From Blumeriella jaapii (taxonomy: Eukaryota; Ascomycota; Leotiomycetes; Helotiales; Drepanopezizaceae): 64,000 nt of DNA. This document shows, piece after piece, positions 1-11,851 of the stretch. The notes under the pieces were generated by a model. It saw only the letters and a program-made list of their open reading frames with translations. It ran no database searches and was not told the origin of the DNA. The stretch's first letter is position 1; every line of letters begins with the position of its first letter. The position numbers were made by a program, and so were the translations under genes. The stretch lies in NCBI GenBank assembly GCA_009599575.1, contig VWND01000083.1, positions 281,193 to 345,192 of the forward strand, in the 5' to 3' direction.

Positions 1-120
1 CCCCTCCCCTCCCCTCCTCCCCTCCTCCTCCTCCCTCCCCTCCTCCCCTCCCCCCTCCCCCCCCCTCCCCCCTCCCCCTGCCCCCTCCCCCCACCCCCCC
101 CACCCCCCCCCCACCCCCCC
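1..120. repeat. C-rich low-complexity tract
   Basis: The window opens with about 120 bases made almost only of C with scattered T and A, in CCCCT-like units that pass into pure C runs. No coding potential is visible. It is a homopurine/homopyrimidine tract and the exact copy number in an assembly should not be trusted. Confidence 0.9.
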
Positions 121-1175
121 GAAGCACAATCAATCCCGAGCCGAAACTCGACAACGAAGCATGTTTTCTCCTTCGATAAGCTTTTGAGAACGCCGAAAGC
201 TACTACCTCCCCACCCCCCCCCACATGTGACAGACAGACAGACGCATGCATGCATGCATACATCATGTACTGTATGTACGGTACATCATATCCATGCCAC
301 AGGAAAATATAAAAAAAATTTCACTTGGGTTGGGTGAAGTCGCGAGCGACATGCCCCAGAGAGGAGAGAGAGGGGAGAGAGGGGAGGAAAACATGGGGGG
401 GAGAGTGGCCGGTGACGAAAACAACAAGTGTGGTTATTAAAGTAGAAAGATGTCTTCAGGCTGCCCGTGACGAACAATAAATATATCTATTAGAGAAAAG
501 CATGGTTTGAAGCTGCCGGTGACGAACAACAAGTAGGTATGTTTATTAGATCCACCACCCATCCCCACCCATCCCCACTCATTTTCCCTTCCCTTCCATT
601 TCCTCTCCGCTACTTTTCCTCTCCTTTACCCTTTAGCTCGCGGAAAAAAAAAACAAGAAGATTCTTGGGTAGCTCATGCTCTAACGCGCCTCAATCCCAA
701 TCATTCTTATTCTATAAACAAGGTTTCGCAGCAGAGCGAGACGACAGAGGACCATGCATGTGGGAGCAGATGAGAAAGCACAAGAAAGGCGGGAAAGGTA
801 ACGCCGCCAAGGTCTGGTAAAGAGTTGAGCCAGCAGATTTTGTGATCCGTGTACGATAGATAGGTACGGCCGGAGAGAGAGGGGAGAGATAATCCCATTT
901 TGGTGTGCGTGGCGGCAAGGCGGAGGTGGTACTGTTGACCCGACCCCGCAAGCCCATGCGTGCCTATAGCAGAGAAAAAAATGGCAGCAGCATCCCGAAC
1001 GCCTAAAAATGCAGCATGGCTGGCCCAGCATGGCCAGCCCGTGTCTATATGCGTATTCACTGGTGTCCTGTGGAGCCAAGCGGAACCATGTTTCCGTCCA
1101 GTCGTGAATCATGAATTCGTCGCCGAAGAGAATGAGCGGTGCGCGTGGATGAAAGCCCCATGGGTTGATGCTGCA
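121..1175. other. Intergenic stretch, no gene seen
   Basis: Short open frames occur on both strands but none resembles a known protein. The stretch holds GCATG and GGGGAGAGA microsatellite-like patches (about 243-262 and 358-390). A short sequence around GTGACGAACAA occurs twice (about 466-476 and 521-531), which suggests a small local duplication. Part of 1000-1175 may be the 3' untranslated region of the minus-strand glycosyltransferase. Confidence 0.5.
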
Positions 1176-2954
1176 CTAGCGTCCATGGGCTTTCATCACC
1201 ATCGAAGTAAAATCGGAAAAGTCGTTCGGGCAATCGTGCGGGCAATCGTCCGAGTAATCGGACTCGCTTGCCCTCGAATCTAGCAGGTCGCTATCGCTAT
1301 CAGATCCAGTATCGTCGTCCGAGTCGATCGCCATCTCGGTCGTCGTGATCGTCGCCTTTTCGTCAAATGGGAAGAAGGCTCTGGGGTCGGCAGAAGAGCT
1401 GCGCATCAATGACTTCTCGTCATTGTAGCGTATCAGGCCTGGGTGGTTGCCAGGGGGCATCGTGATGCTCTCGCTGCGGCGACCGCGGGGACTCATGCGC
1501 TCCGCATCGTTGGCGTCACCATCCTCTCGACTGCCCCACGAGGTCTGAGTGTTGTTAGATATGGCTGACAGAGGAGACGTGGGCTCGCCACTTACGGTGT
1601 TCCAAGTCAACAGAGCATAGATCTTGATGAAGCTGTGGAAGTATCCGAAGAGGATCGAAACCGGGAGGTACACGACATCGATGGGGTTGCGTCGAAAAAG
1701 ACCGACCAACTTGATCACCTTGATCCATGCCATGAACAGGACCTGAGCAAGCATGCAGTAGAAGTGGCCCTGGCCCGGCAGGTTCTGTGTCGCACGGTGA
1801 CACGCCCAGAGTATGAACGGGTCAAAGGCGACTGACAGGGTAGTGAAAGTGGCGAAGTGCAAGGCATAGGTTGACCAGAGTTGCGTCCTACGGGAGATCA
1901 GCACGTGTGGGTACGAAGGCGATTGGAGATCTTACCGCCACACATGTCGTTCGACGATCATGCTGGTGTAGTTGCTGCGCCAGTTGCTACGCGCCCACCG
2001 AGCACACTGATAGAGAAATTTGATGTCGTTCTCTAGGGTCGTCTCGATTTCACATTGCGGGTTGTACTGGATCCAGGTCTTCCAGCTGTTCGACACCAGC
2101 CACCTGGTGACAAAGTTGTCATCGTCCGCATTGAGCTGGTACTGACCCCAGCGCTCCGTCTTGAACCCATCCAGGAACAGCGGGCTCTGGAGGATCTCGG
2201 AGCGGAAGGCACAGGTTCGTCCGGACATACACGAAGTACCGCCGTCGATGTTGTGCGTAGCCGAGATCTCGAAGTTTCGTCGCTCGATGTAGGCGGCTCC
2301 CAGCCAGTTGGCACAGAAGGCTTGGAACGAACCACTGGTGAGACGCTTGACTCGCTGGTTGGGTCCCACGCCCCCAATCTTCGCATCCTCAAAGGGAGCC
2401 AGCAGCCAGGGCAAGATCGTGCTGGGCCACGTGACGTCGTCGTCCGCCATGATGGTGATGGACGTCTTGACCTTGGGAATGGCCTCGCAGACCTGGATTC
2501 GCTTGTTGGCGATGGGGGTGTGGTAGATGCGGACATTGGGCGCCTCGAGCGTCTTGGTGAAGTGTGCCAATTTCTGGTACTTGTCCGACGTCGTGACCAG
2601 GAGGAGCTCGTAGGGGTGGCACGCCAAGATGCTCTGCAGCGACTCCCTCAGGTCCTCGAAGTTGTTGTGGATGGTTGGGATAATGACCGTCACGTCTTTC
2701 GACGTGTACGAGGGGCTCTCAGGGATGGGGATCGATTTGTACATCCAGTGGCTGAGAAAGTTGACGATGGTCCGGACGTAACGATGGAGCCTGCGCGTTG
2801 TCAGTCTCCGAGCTCACACATGGCGACTGGAGGAGCCATGGACGGCCTCCATCTCCCTCCCCGATCTCCATCACGAACGAGGCATGAGAACGTACCACAG
2901 GACCAGGAACAGCGCCATCCACGTGGAACACTCCATCGGCGCCAAGTACCACAT
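1176..2954 (-). CDS. Cps1-like family 2 glycosyltransferase, membrane-bound
   Basis: This is a membrane processive glycosyltransferase of the fungal Cps1/hyaluronan-synthase-like GT2 group. I read four exons: 2954-2875, 2790-1936, 1887-1596 and 1544-1176, giving 531 aa. Introns are 84, 48 and 51 nt, all GT..AG. The third is a multiple of three without a stop, so retention would add 17 residues. An N-terminal hydrophobic segment (about 5-25) precedes the catalytic domain. That domain has the sugar-nucleotide DDD motif (about 143-145, in MADDDVTWP), a second acidic motif (about 249-251, in NADDDNF) and the Q..RW motif (QCARW, about 288-292). Three membrane segments and an acidic, Ser/Asp-rich cytosolic tail follow. 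The product (polysaccharide, possibly cell wall or capsule-like) is inferred from the family. The start is uncertain: an in-frame ATG at 2936 is an alternative, and the frame stays open far upstream through repeats. Confidence 0.85.
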
Positions 2955-3119
2955 GATGATGAGGATCCGCCGGACAGCTTGGTCGACAGGAAGCTTGCCG
3001 CTCTCGGGTCTCTGGAGCAGACTGGGCGCTCTATCGATCCTCTCCGGACGTGGGCCGAACGAGGCCTGCGAAGTGGTTGGGGAGACGAGCAGGGACGGCT
3101 CATGGAACGACGGGCGCAC

Positions 3120-3215
3120 GAGGTGAGAGGCGAGCAGAAGAGAAGAGAAGAGAGAGGTGAGAGGCGAGCAGAAGAGAGAGGCGAGAGGCGAGAGGCGAGC
3201 AGAAGAGGTGGGAGG
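3120..3215. repeat. Minisatellite, GAGGCGAGCAGAAGAG-type unit
   Basis: Purine-rich imperfect tandem copies of a GAGGCGAGCAGAAGAGA-like unit. It lies just upstream of the glycosyltransferase start and keeps the minus-strand frame open, so it may inflate automatic gene models. Confidence 0.8.
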
Positions 3216-3534
3216 TCGAGCTCTCTTATACGCTCTGGACGAAGATGTTCGAGTGACGGTCGAACGACGGCCGAGACGGAGGGCACAGGCAAGACAGCGA
3301 GACCGTCGCTCCTTCCCGCTTTGCGAGTCGCTCTTCAACCGTCGATGCCGGACCAGCTGGAGGAAGAACCGACAGACGCGACGGATGAAGCGCAAGAAAA
3401 TGCCAATCACTGGAGCCAGCAGTGAGAACAGAGTCGAGGGACGCACAGCAAAGCGAAGCCAAGCTAGCCAGCCAGCCAACGGAGAGAGATTCCAAAGCCA
3501 GTTGGAAACGGCAAGCCAAGCAAACACGCAAACG

Positions 3535-3678
3535 TCAGACGAAGACGAAGCAGACGAAGGCGAAGCAGACGAAGACGAAGCAGACGAAGACGAAGCAGAC
3601 GAAGACGAAGCAGACGAAGCAGCCGAAGACGAAGCAGACGGAGACGAAGCAGACGGAGACGAAGCAGACGGAGACGAG
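3535..3678. repeat. Tandem repeat of GACGAAGCA / GACGAAGACGAAGCA
   Basis: About 140 bases of imperfect 9- and 15-base units. Read on the plus strand they spell Asp-Glu-Ala-Asp runs, and on the minus strand Ser/Ala-rich runs. This is a compositional accident of the repeat and not a DEAD-box protein. Confidence 0.85.
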
Positions 3679-4269
3679 CGCCGATGGAGGGAGGACCGGA
3701 CGGGCAGAACGCGCTCTTCCTGACGCCGCAAGACGAGACGACGACACCGGCGCGATGCAAAGAGGCGCGATTGCGGGATCGAGACGGGGAGAAGGCGCGG
3801 GAACGACGAAGGAGCGAGCGCAAGAAAGACAAGATATTAAAAGACCGTCAGGTTCCCCGCGAAGCAGTCGTGAAGCCGGAGTCCGGTGCGATGAGGGGAC
3901 GGCTTCCGGACGCACTCCAATGCTCGGTTATATACGTACAAAAGAACACGACAGACGTCGAGATATCATACCGGCACGCTCCTCCCCCACCACGTCTGGG
4001 GGAAAGGCTATATACTTTTGGACCGGGGCGTCTGGGATGGCGGACGCGAAACCGAATCCGTCCGCTCTGCGGCTGTAGTCTGACATTAGTCGGCGGATGC
4101 TCGATGCAGCTCAGGGATCGCGAGGGCGTGTGGAGTGGAGTGCAGCGCAGTAGAGTGCAGAGGGCGTGGGACATGACTGGGCTGGGCTGGGCTGGCGGGC
4201 TCGCTCGAGTGAGTGGAGAGGGGAGGAGTCAGTTCCGGATGGGAGTGGTACGGGAGCAGGAGGCATTCC

Positions 4270-4295
4270 GGGGGGGGGGGGGGGGGGGGGGGGGG
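4270..4295. repeat. Homopolymer of 26 G
   Basis: An uninterrupted run of 26 G followed by a G-rich tail. It is likely length-unstable and a G-quadruplex candidate. A second, shorter G run lies at about 4850-4866. Confidence 0.9.
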
Positions 4296-4591
4296 AGGGG
4301 CGGGGGATTCGGGTACAGTTTCTTGGAAACTCGTTTGAAGAAAGCTGTATTTGGTTTTAGCTCTAGAAACAAGAAACATTAGTGCGGGATCTTCACGTTC
4401 ATGGGAAAGACGTTTCTCACTCCAAACATGCCCCTGTCGGTCAGAGAAATCCACGAGCTGTCCCCGTCCGTGTGTCTTTGACTTTGTCGAACGAGGTCTC
4501 TTTTGTTTGACGGCCGGACGGTACGGAAACATTCGGTCCGTACTAGGCAGGCAGGCCGGTGTTGTGTTTCTTCGCTTGAGAGCGAGGGAAG

Positions 4592-4646
4592 GCTTGCTTG
4601 CTTGCTTGCTTGCTTGCGTGCATGCGTGCGTGCGTGTGTGCTTGCT
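4592..4646. repeat. (CTTG)n/(CGTG)n microsatellite
   Basis: Several CTTG units change into CGTG/CATG units. It resembles the AAGC and AGGC tetranucleotide tracts elsewhere in the window (19648-19685, 30158-30192). Confidence 0.85.
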
Positions 4647-4984
4647 TTGCCGACGCCGCCACCGGTCTGATCTGCCTACCTACGTACCTGGACACAGGCA
4701 TGGCCTGGCGGCTGCTTCGAGCGCGAGGAACGAGAAACCGATCCAACGTGCGGGGAGGGCTGGTGGTGGGTGGCAGCGGCAGTGGCAGTGGTGGTGGCAG
4801 TAGCCGTGACCGTGGCATTGTTGACATTGGCTCGCCAGCGAGCCGTGGTGGGGGGGGGGGGGGGGGACGGGGAACGGCGGCGGAGGGGCTCTCGAGCTGC
4901 GTGAAGCTATGGGAATAGGGCATTTCCTAGCGAGTGAGATGATGCTGCTGATGGTTTGCCTGTCTAGGTACTACTAAGTCGCTA

Positions 4985-5160
4985 GGCACTTGTCTAGGTA
5001 CAGGACAAGTATATACAGGACAAGTATATACAGGACAAGTATACACAAGACAAGTACACACAGGACAAGTACACACAGAACATGTACACACAGAACATGT
5101 ACACACAGAACATGTACACACAGGACATGTACACAGGACATGTACACACAGGACAAGTAC
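4985..5160. repeat. Minisatellite, ACAGGACAAGTATAT / ACACAGAACATGTAC units
   Basis: About 15-base units such as ACAGGACAAGTATAT drift gradually into ACACAGAACATGTAC units along 170 bases. The gradual change from one unit variant to the next suggests local expansion by slippage. Confidence 0.85.
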
Positions 5161-5213
5161 GGTACAGTACAATACAATACAATACAATACAATACAATAC
5201 AATACAATACATT
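5161..5213. repeat. (AATAC)n microsatellite
   Basis: About nine near-perfect AATAC pentanucleotide units directly follow the 15-base minisatellite. The flank reads GGTACAGTAC, the palindrome type that is common in this window. Confidence 0.9.
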
Positions 5214-6429
5214 AAAATAAAGTCAGTACCACTCAGGACCCATCCCATCCGACCATGGCCAGTCCCCCCGTTCATAGGGAGAACGAGGAAGCTAGTCATG
5301 GTGAGCTTCTAGAGCTGAGGAACTTCCGCGGCACTGGCACTCAGCTCCACCCACGATTCACGCTGTATCCGGACAAGCTCAGTAACCATCAATTCCCCAT
5401 TAACCTCATGGCCGTGGCCGATTCTGCAGCGCGCCGCTGGAACAGGCCCAAAACAGCACGCTGCAGCACGGATGTGCCCCCTCTCGCTCCCCAGATGTCG
5501 ACCCCTGTGCCCCCTCTCTCGAGCATCTGCAGAGCGACGGTTCTGGCACTGTACATACATGCTGTACCACGCGCGCCCGCCGCATCGGAGCTTAACGCCT
5601 CTTCTGCAGTGTCTGGATTCCGGAGAGCAGACACAAACTCACCACACGAAGCCAAAAGGCGCCGCTTCGCTTATCGCCAAGTCCCTCGCGACGGATCACC
5701 AAGGGACGGACGACTCTCATCGCCAGCAGGCCGCCTCCCCAAGGCCGCTACGAGATCCCGCGATGCGTTGCAGCGGCCCCTTCAAGACCAGGATCGTGAC
5801 AAGCAAGAGCGCAGGCGACCCGCCAGGCCCTACCAGCCGAAGCATTCAAGGTTCAAGATACACAGCATCGAGCGCAGAGAAGCGGGTCGGCGCTGGCGCG
5901 CCGATCGAGAGAGGAGGGTGTCGGTACCGTCCGCTACGGTGCGGTGCGGTACGAGGAACACCTCCCACTCGAACGAGCAGTCGTCCGGTTTCAGCATGAG
6001 GGATTGAAGCCAGATGAAGCGTTTTCTTCCAGCGTGACTCGCAGCCAAACCGACGCACGACCCACGGTCCAGGAACCATGAGCGCGGAAGTCCTCTCCAT
6101 CCAGACTGTACAGGACTGTGAGATGACGCAGCGCGGGTGATCGCAACTCGATGAAACCAGAGGCTGGACGGCGGCTTAGAACTGCCAGATGCGAAGCTTT
6201 GCGCAGTCGACCAGAGCCCCCAAAAAGACGCTTCTGGGCTGCCCGGGGGCAGCTCCTCCCATGGCGCATGTCGTGCATGACGAGCAGCAACTTCAGCGAC
6301 TTGCAAATCAAGGGCGGCGCAGAGTGACGCGATAGGCTGCACCAGGCCTTCTTCCATGCACGCAGGAAAAGACGGTTCGCGGAGGAGCAGACGGTGTCCA
6401 GTACTGTACTGTGGTACTGTACAGTGCTG

Positions 6430-6472
6430 TATGTGCCATGCCACGCCATGCCATGCCATGCCATGCCATGCC
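6430..6472. repeat. (CCATG)n microsatellite
   Basis: Seven to eight CCATG units, one with a substitution. They lie directly downstream of a cluster of TACTGTACAGT palindromes. Confidence 0.85.
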
Positions 6473-9196
6473 ATCAGAGAAGGAATTCTCATCCATCATC
6501 CCTCGCGCTTTGCCTAGGCGAAATGAATGGGTTCCGGCACGACAACTCTGCAGCCCCCGGTGTGGAGTTCACGCGGTGGCCGCGCTGGACGGGACCGGAA
6601 AATGGATCGTGTGCGGAGCTGGACCGAGTAAGTTAGCGGTTACAGACAGATCCCGTACCTCAAGTCCTGACGGAGACCGAGACAGACGGGGATGGGGGGA
6701 TGGGTGGGCTGCGAGGAGCTTACTTTTCTTCGCCCTCTTAGCGCGGCCTGTTTGTCTGTACTGTCCCTTCGCAACGGTCCGCGCGCGACCCATAGCCGTG
6801 ACAGTGAAAACCATAGATGTGTAGATGGATATATTTAGGCATAGATCGGTGGTACGGTACTGTCATGTAGATGTACTGTACATTCATACAAACATAGATG
6901 TTTGTAAACAAGAAAACTGCGACCCCAAGTAATTTCCCGCCGCCTCTTGAACATGCAGAGAGCCGAGTCGTGTGCGGTCTGATCCTGGGCGCTAGCGATT
7001 AAGTATATGTTTATGGAAGCTTGTCGTTGTTGTGCTTTGCTTTGGTGTGGGATGCCCTCAGTGTGTACTACTGTAAGAGCATGGAGACCTCCTCCGGAAG
7101 CCATGTAGAGGGTCAGGTGATGCGGACTGGAGAAACCTCCGTTTCGAACGTCGAAGGTCGGAGAGGTTCCACATCACGTGTCCGCTGGCCTTCGGTGTCG
7201 AACTGTACAGTACTGTACACATACACTGTGTACACTGTGTACATACGTACCGTACTGTACGATACGATACTCACAGTATCAGTGGAAGCCTGGTCGCTGA
7301 GATCAGTCCAGGCACCAATCAACCGTGTAGCTGCCATCACCCCCCCCCGTACGGAGCGAAAGGACCGGGAATGCCCTCTTTTTCCGCGTAGGAATTTACG
7401 TTTCCGTGCCTGGGTCGGGGATCCGCAGAGTTTAAGTCGCGGAAGCATGTCGCTGCATCCGCCATGTGAGGGCCTCGCGCAACGTGGCGGCTATTTGGGA
7501 GCAGATGCAGCGCGGGAAGTATATGTCCTTTTGGTCCAGCTGGCTGGCTTCGGCAAAAGCGTCTGTCTGTCTGTCTCCAGCCTTCCATCAGCCCCGAGCT
7601 GGGTGGGCGTGCTTCGAAGGGGCTCGCTCCCCGTCTCCTCAACTCAAAACCGAGAAGCTCTCCCCAGTCTGCGAGGCGATGTCATATTCCGGCATTTCTT
7701 CAGCAGCACTTGCCCCCTGCCCGGTCACTTGCAGACTGCGCGGGGCGATGCATTCCTCACATCTTGCTGTCGGCTGTGGTGACACCGGTAAAGCATTTCC
7801 AACGGCACTCGCTGTGAGCTGGCGCATGGTACGGTATGTAGGTATGTAGCAAGTCACCGCGATGGCGCAACTCCAAGATTGGTGTTGACTCGGCACCGTT
7901 ACCCGAGCAGGCTTAGCCGAGGCTCGGTAAGATTCCGAATCTGAATCGTCGTCGAACAAGGCGTCATGTATCAGAGGAAGATAGATAAAATACGCGCAGT
8001 AGCTCCGAGCATCAGGTGCCGAGGCTCAAGAAGGCCTGTGGGATGTACATTTGTACACGGAAGAGATACTGTACAGTATGTAGAAGCACGCTAGAGGTGG
8101 AGAAGTCGCTATCGCTACGTACTGTGCCGAGAAGAGTCGACGAGTGTACTGTACTGTGCGGGCAATGATCATAAGCTGATGCCCAAGATGCGACAGAATA
8201 GGAGCTTGGTGAACTCAGTGTCGTGCCCTTTGGCTCAACTGCCTCCTTCTGGAATGATACATGCTGTTTTGCCTCACAGTCTTCGAACTCAACCTGGAGG
8301 TGGTGGCCTGCCAACCTTGCTGAGTACGGTCAGACAAAGCGGATCTGCAGATTACACTTGTGAGCACCCGAGCGATCGACTTGGCTTTGGCATGCGGTTT
8401 GCTTCATGCCGGGTAGGCCTTCACAAATCTTTCGAAACGGATCTGTAACGGCTCTGAGGAGTGAGAGAAAATGTGAGCTTGAAAGGCGTGTGCACTTCCG
8501 CTTCCGTGTCTACCGTCAAACATCGTCCGGCCTAAGGCTTTTTTGTGACTAAGAAATCTCCGTCAAAATTCTTATCTCGGGAGCGAAAGACGACAAGGGT
8601 ACGTCGGGAGAGGTTCGAGAACTTCGTTTGGTATAAAAATAACCCGAGTGGAAGTCTTGTTTGTGGGCGCAACAGACGCGTGTTATCCTTGTGATGGATT
8701 CTTTACCGTACATACTGCACAGTACAGTAGCTGTTCTGCTGGTATGTCTGTACTGTACATACATTATGAGAGAAAGATAGCTAGCCCCTCGTTTAGCATG
8801 CCCCATTCCCCAAATAAGGAAGGGTAACCGAAACCCGACTTGTTCAAACCTGACGAGATTCTCGATCGACTCGCTCAGGTACTGTACCGTACAGTAGCTT
8901 ACGATGTTGCTCTTGAGATAGGGCACCCTCAGCGTCTCCTGCCTTCTCCCTCGGGGGTTTTGGGTAGCCTGAAAGAGACCGTGGCGTCTTGGGGTCCATA
9001 ATGGTCACCGCGGCGACTCCTTACATTCCGCCTGGAAATTGAAGTGGGTTGGCAGGTTGCGGGAAGTCAGGACTCGCAGCAGTCCAGAAAGCCTCACGAC
9101 CGAAAATCGGGGACGCATGGGGAAAAGTTCCCCCCGGGATTCGATTCCGTTGCGAACCGAGTGCGAAGCGAGCAATTGGCTTCACTTTTCTCCGAC

Positions 9197-9246
9197 CGAA
9201 AAGGGTGAAAAGGGTGAAAAGGATGAAAAGGGTGAAAAGGGTGAAA
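9197..9246. repeat. (AAAAGGGTG)n minisatellite
   Basis: Five copies of a 9-base purine-rich unit, one with A for G. It encodes a Glu/Lys/Gly run in one frame, but the surrounding frame has no support as a gene. Confidence 0.85.
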
Positions 9247-10633
9247 TTCGTGCCGAAGTGAGGCAGTTTGCAAAGAGCCTTTGACAGAGAAACTTAACGA
9301 TATTGGTACGTTCCCCGAGGTATTATTCGCGGACAGGGATAGGATTTTGTTCGCTTCTCAGCCATCGCTCGGGGCGGCAAGCCTTCAAGTCATTCAGCTG
9401 CAGCGATGGGGCTGGTCAGCTATGTAATGCAGCCCAGAACGCGTACTGTGATTACGAAGACTCCATCGCAAAAGCATCGTGGGCTCTCGATCGGGCCTGA
9501 GGCAGCTCGCTGAAACCATTTCATCGAAACCAAACCAAGCCAAACAAAAGACCCAGGCCGTGTGAAACCTGCGTACGATCTCACGACCCGCGGGAGCCAG
9601 ATCTGTTCATCTCCCGCAACGCCCTGCTGATCATTAGCCTTCTGGGTGTGGGGAGGGAGCTCGGAGCTGGCGAATGTCTACCACCAGGCATAGCGCGATC
9701 GATGGGTGACTTCGTAAATACCTTACAGTACCATTCCAATGGAGGAGATCGGTACCCGAACCATGCCTACCAACCACTCCTCCCCACCACTCGCGCCGTG
9801 TGAAGTTTATCTCTTCTTGTGCCCGTAACACGCCCACCACCCGCCCTCCATCACCGCCTCCGAGGGAAGAAAACCGCGCAATGCGGCCAGCCACGACGTG
9901 CTTGCTGACAGATTGCCCCGGCCTTCCCGGCAACATGATAACCGGAGTGGCACAGTGAGGGGACGGCTGAGGCTCGGGGCCGTGTGCTGGCCAGTCAGCC
10001 AGTCAGCAAGGGCGCTGAGAGCCCAGAGCGGGCCAGGACTTGCGGACAGCTGCGCACGAGCGAGCCTTCAAGATTGCCGCGAAACCCCAGGCAGAGGAAC
10101 CACGAACGGGCGTGTGTTGCAAAGGCTGCTTCTGCTGTTGACGACGCCGCCGACGACCACAACGACCACAACGACCATCTCCGCCATCGAGTCCCCGACG
10201 GCGGTGGCCATAGACGGCGGGCGTCTCGGCATTCCTGGTGTTTTGTACTGTACGACGCCTCGAGCATTGGAGAGGAGAGGAGAGGCCAAGCACCGTATCG
10301 TCGGCTGTGCGGTACGAGCCAACGTCAACACACCGGTCCAGACCGCGAGCTCTTCTCACGGCGCGGCCATCACCAGTCGGAATTGGCTCGCTCTTCGGCC
10401 GCGTCGGCTGCGGTGCACATCGCCGCATTTCCTCTCGAGGCGCTGCAGATTGTTGTGTCTTGGACGGCGTGGGAGAGAACCAGGTCCTGCTTGTCTTCCC
10501 GACGCAACCTTATCCCACACCGACCTCACTCCCTCCGCCCGTCTGCAGCACGCAGTAATGCGAAGCGTGTGTGTGTGTGTATGAGTTGCCTGATTGTCGA
10601 CGGAGCTGTGGAATCCGTGGTCCCTCGCACATC

Positions 10634-11851
10634 ATGACCAGCTACCAGCGCTCGCCGTCGAAGTCGCGGAAGACGATCGTCAAGCCGATGCTGCGGAAGC
10701 TGACGTCGAGCGAGCAGCACTCGCTGGACCTCGACCGTCCGGCGGCGGAGCAAGATGCGTTGGGAATATTCGAGGGTGGAAGAGGAGGCGTCGGCGTGGG
10801 TGTGGGCGTGGTCGTGGGCGGGCGAGAAGGCAAAGAAAAAGGCGTAGCGGCGGAAAGGTCCTCCTACGACGTCCAGATGCGACGGGCGAACTATCAACAC
10901 CATCACCGCTCCACCAGCGTCACCTCGCAGTTCTCGACGACGACAACTGCCAGCGGCCATCGCGCGGGATCCTTCGTGCACCCGTTCCAGCAGACGCCGC
11001 GTCCCTACACGCCTCCTCTCCACGCCGCAGCATCCTCGTACCAACACTCCCTGCGCGAGGGCGACCTCGACTTTGAACAGAGCGCCGTGCTGGCTGAAGA
11101 TGACGACCAGATCTGTTCATCCAGCCAGACCAATATTCACCCCAATCCCTACGCCCCTACGCACACCTACCGCTCGCCGTCGAACCTCTCCGTCCAGACA
11201 TTCGCGACGTCCATAGACCGGTCGTCCTCCTCGCCTAACGTGGCCCAGCAGCAGCAGCACCCCCTCCGCATCACGACCAGCAAGCAAGGCTCCTCCTCTC
11301 GACTCGCCCTGGTCAGCTCACACACCTCTCTGCACCTCCATTCGGCCCTGTCCTCCGATATCAACTCCCCGGCCGACATGATGTCGCCTGCCAGTGCGCT
11401 ACGCTCCTCCCTGGATGGCTTTCGCATCCGCTCGCGCTCCGACGCATCGCACCCCCCCGTGCGCGCCGAGGCGATCCAGGAAGCCCGGCGTAAGTTTCTC
11501 GAGAAAGAACTCGCCAAGGACGAGAAGGCCGCGCGCGAGGAGGTCCGCCAGCTGGAGAAGCGCAACCAGAAGGAAGCCCAGAAGATCGACCGCGGCCACC
11601 GCCGCTCTTCAGCCTCGGACCGCACGCGATCGAAGCGCTCCAAGTCGGATCTGACGATACACGAGAAGCCGGAGGGCTTGGTGGGCCGCGAGTACAGCTC
11701 GGTGGTCAAGCAGCAGACTCCGACCCTGATGCCGGGAGACACATTCAGCCAGAAGCGAAGATCGGGCGCCGCAAAGCTCAAGACGCACTCGGCGTGGACC
11801 AAGTTCGTCATGTGGATTCGGACGCGATTCATTCGGATGGGCAAAAGCTGA
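10634..11851 (+). CDS. Ser-rich basic protein of unknown function
   Basis: I do not recognise this 405-aa product as a named family. The start chosen is the ATG at 10634; an in-frame start farther upstream adds only GT-repeat-encoded residues. The first 270 residues are low-complexity and rich in Ser, His, Gln and Gly, with short poly-Gln and Gly/Val runs. A charged Ala/Glu/Lys/Arg helix, probably coiled coil, spans about 280-322. A basic Ser/Arg/Lys segment (about 322-345) could be a nuclear localisation or phosphorylation region. The C-terminus ends in a compact hydrophobic/basic segment with HSAWTKFVMWIRTRFI (about 386-401), which looks like an amphipathic membrane-binding helix. The intact intron-free frame and coding-like codon use support a real gene. 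The function is not inferable from sequence alone. Confidence 0.7.
   Translation: MTSYQRSPSKSRKTIVKPMLRKLTSSEQHSLDLDRPAAEQDALGIFEGGRGGVGVGVGVVVGGREGKEKGVAAERSSYDVQMRRANYQHHHRSTSVTSQFSTTTTASGHRAGSFVHPFQQTPRPYTPPLHAAASSYQHSLREGDLDFEQSAVLAEDDDQICSSSQTNIHPNPYAPTHTYRSPSNLSVQTFATSIDRSSSSPNVAQQQQHPLRITTSKQGSSSRLALVSSHTSLHLHSALSSDINSPADMMSPASALRSSLDGFRIRSRSDASHPPVRAEAIQEARRKFLEKELAKDEKAAREEVRQLEKRNQKEAQKIDRGHRRSSASDRTRSKRSKSDLTIHEKPEGLVGREYSSVVKQQTPTLMPGDTFSQKRRSGAAKLKTHSAWTKFVMWIRTRFIRMGKS

Larger units (their letters stand above)
2955..10633. other. Gene-poor, repeat-rich intergenic region
   Basis: Nearly 8 kb holds no frame I can support as a gene. Long GC-rich open frames exist on both strands (for example around 5255-6007 and 9898-10637), but they lack domains and their composition follows the local repeats. 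The stretch is dense in simple repeats, listed separately, and in TGTACAGTA/TACTGTAC palindromes (about 6398-6432, 7202-7265, 8047-8080, 8704-8760, 8880-8897). The last few hundred bases probably contain the promoter and 5' leader of the gene starting at 10634. Confidence 0.55.

Noticed and set aside
2055..3425. Long plus-strand open frame (456 codons) over the glycosyltransferase
   Set aside because: It is antisense to exons with catalytic motifs and correct splice sites, has no domain of its own, and runs into the upstream minisatellites.
3157..4078. Open frames rich in Asp-Glu-Ala-Asp or Lys-Gln-Thr repeats
   Set aside because: The residues come from a 9-base tandem repeat read in several frames. 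No helicase motif or other domain is present.
5255..6007. 250-codon plus-strand frame
   Set aside because: Arg/Ser/Pro-rich composition follows local GC content. There is no domain, and an overlapping frame of similar length is open too, as expected by chance in GC-rich DNA.
9120..9160. GGGATTCGATTCCG as a possible tRNA box B
   Set aside because: No box A at the right distance and no acceptor stem pairing.
10085..10200. ACGACCACAACGACC repeats considered as a Thr-rich secreted protein
   Set aside because: No signal peptide in that frame, and no start codon in a good context.
9898..10637. Two overlapping frames of more than 200 codons upstream of the Ser-rich gene
   Set aside because: Both are open at once, neither has a domain, and they fit better as promoter and leader of the gene starting at 10634.
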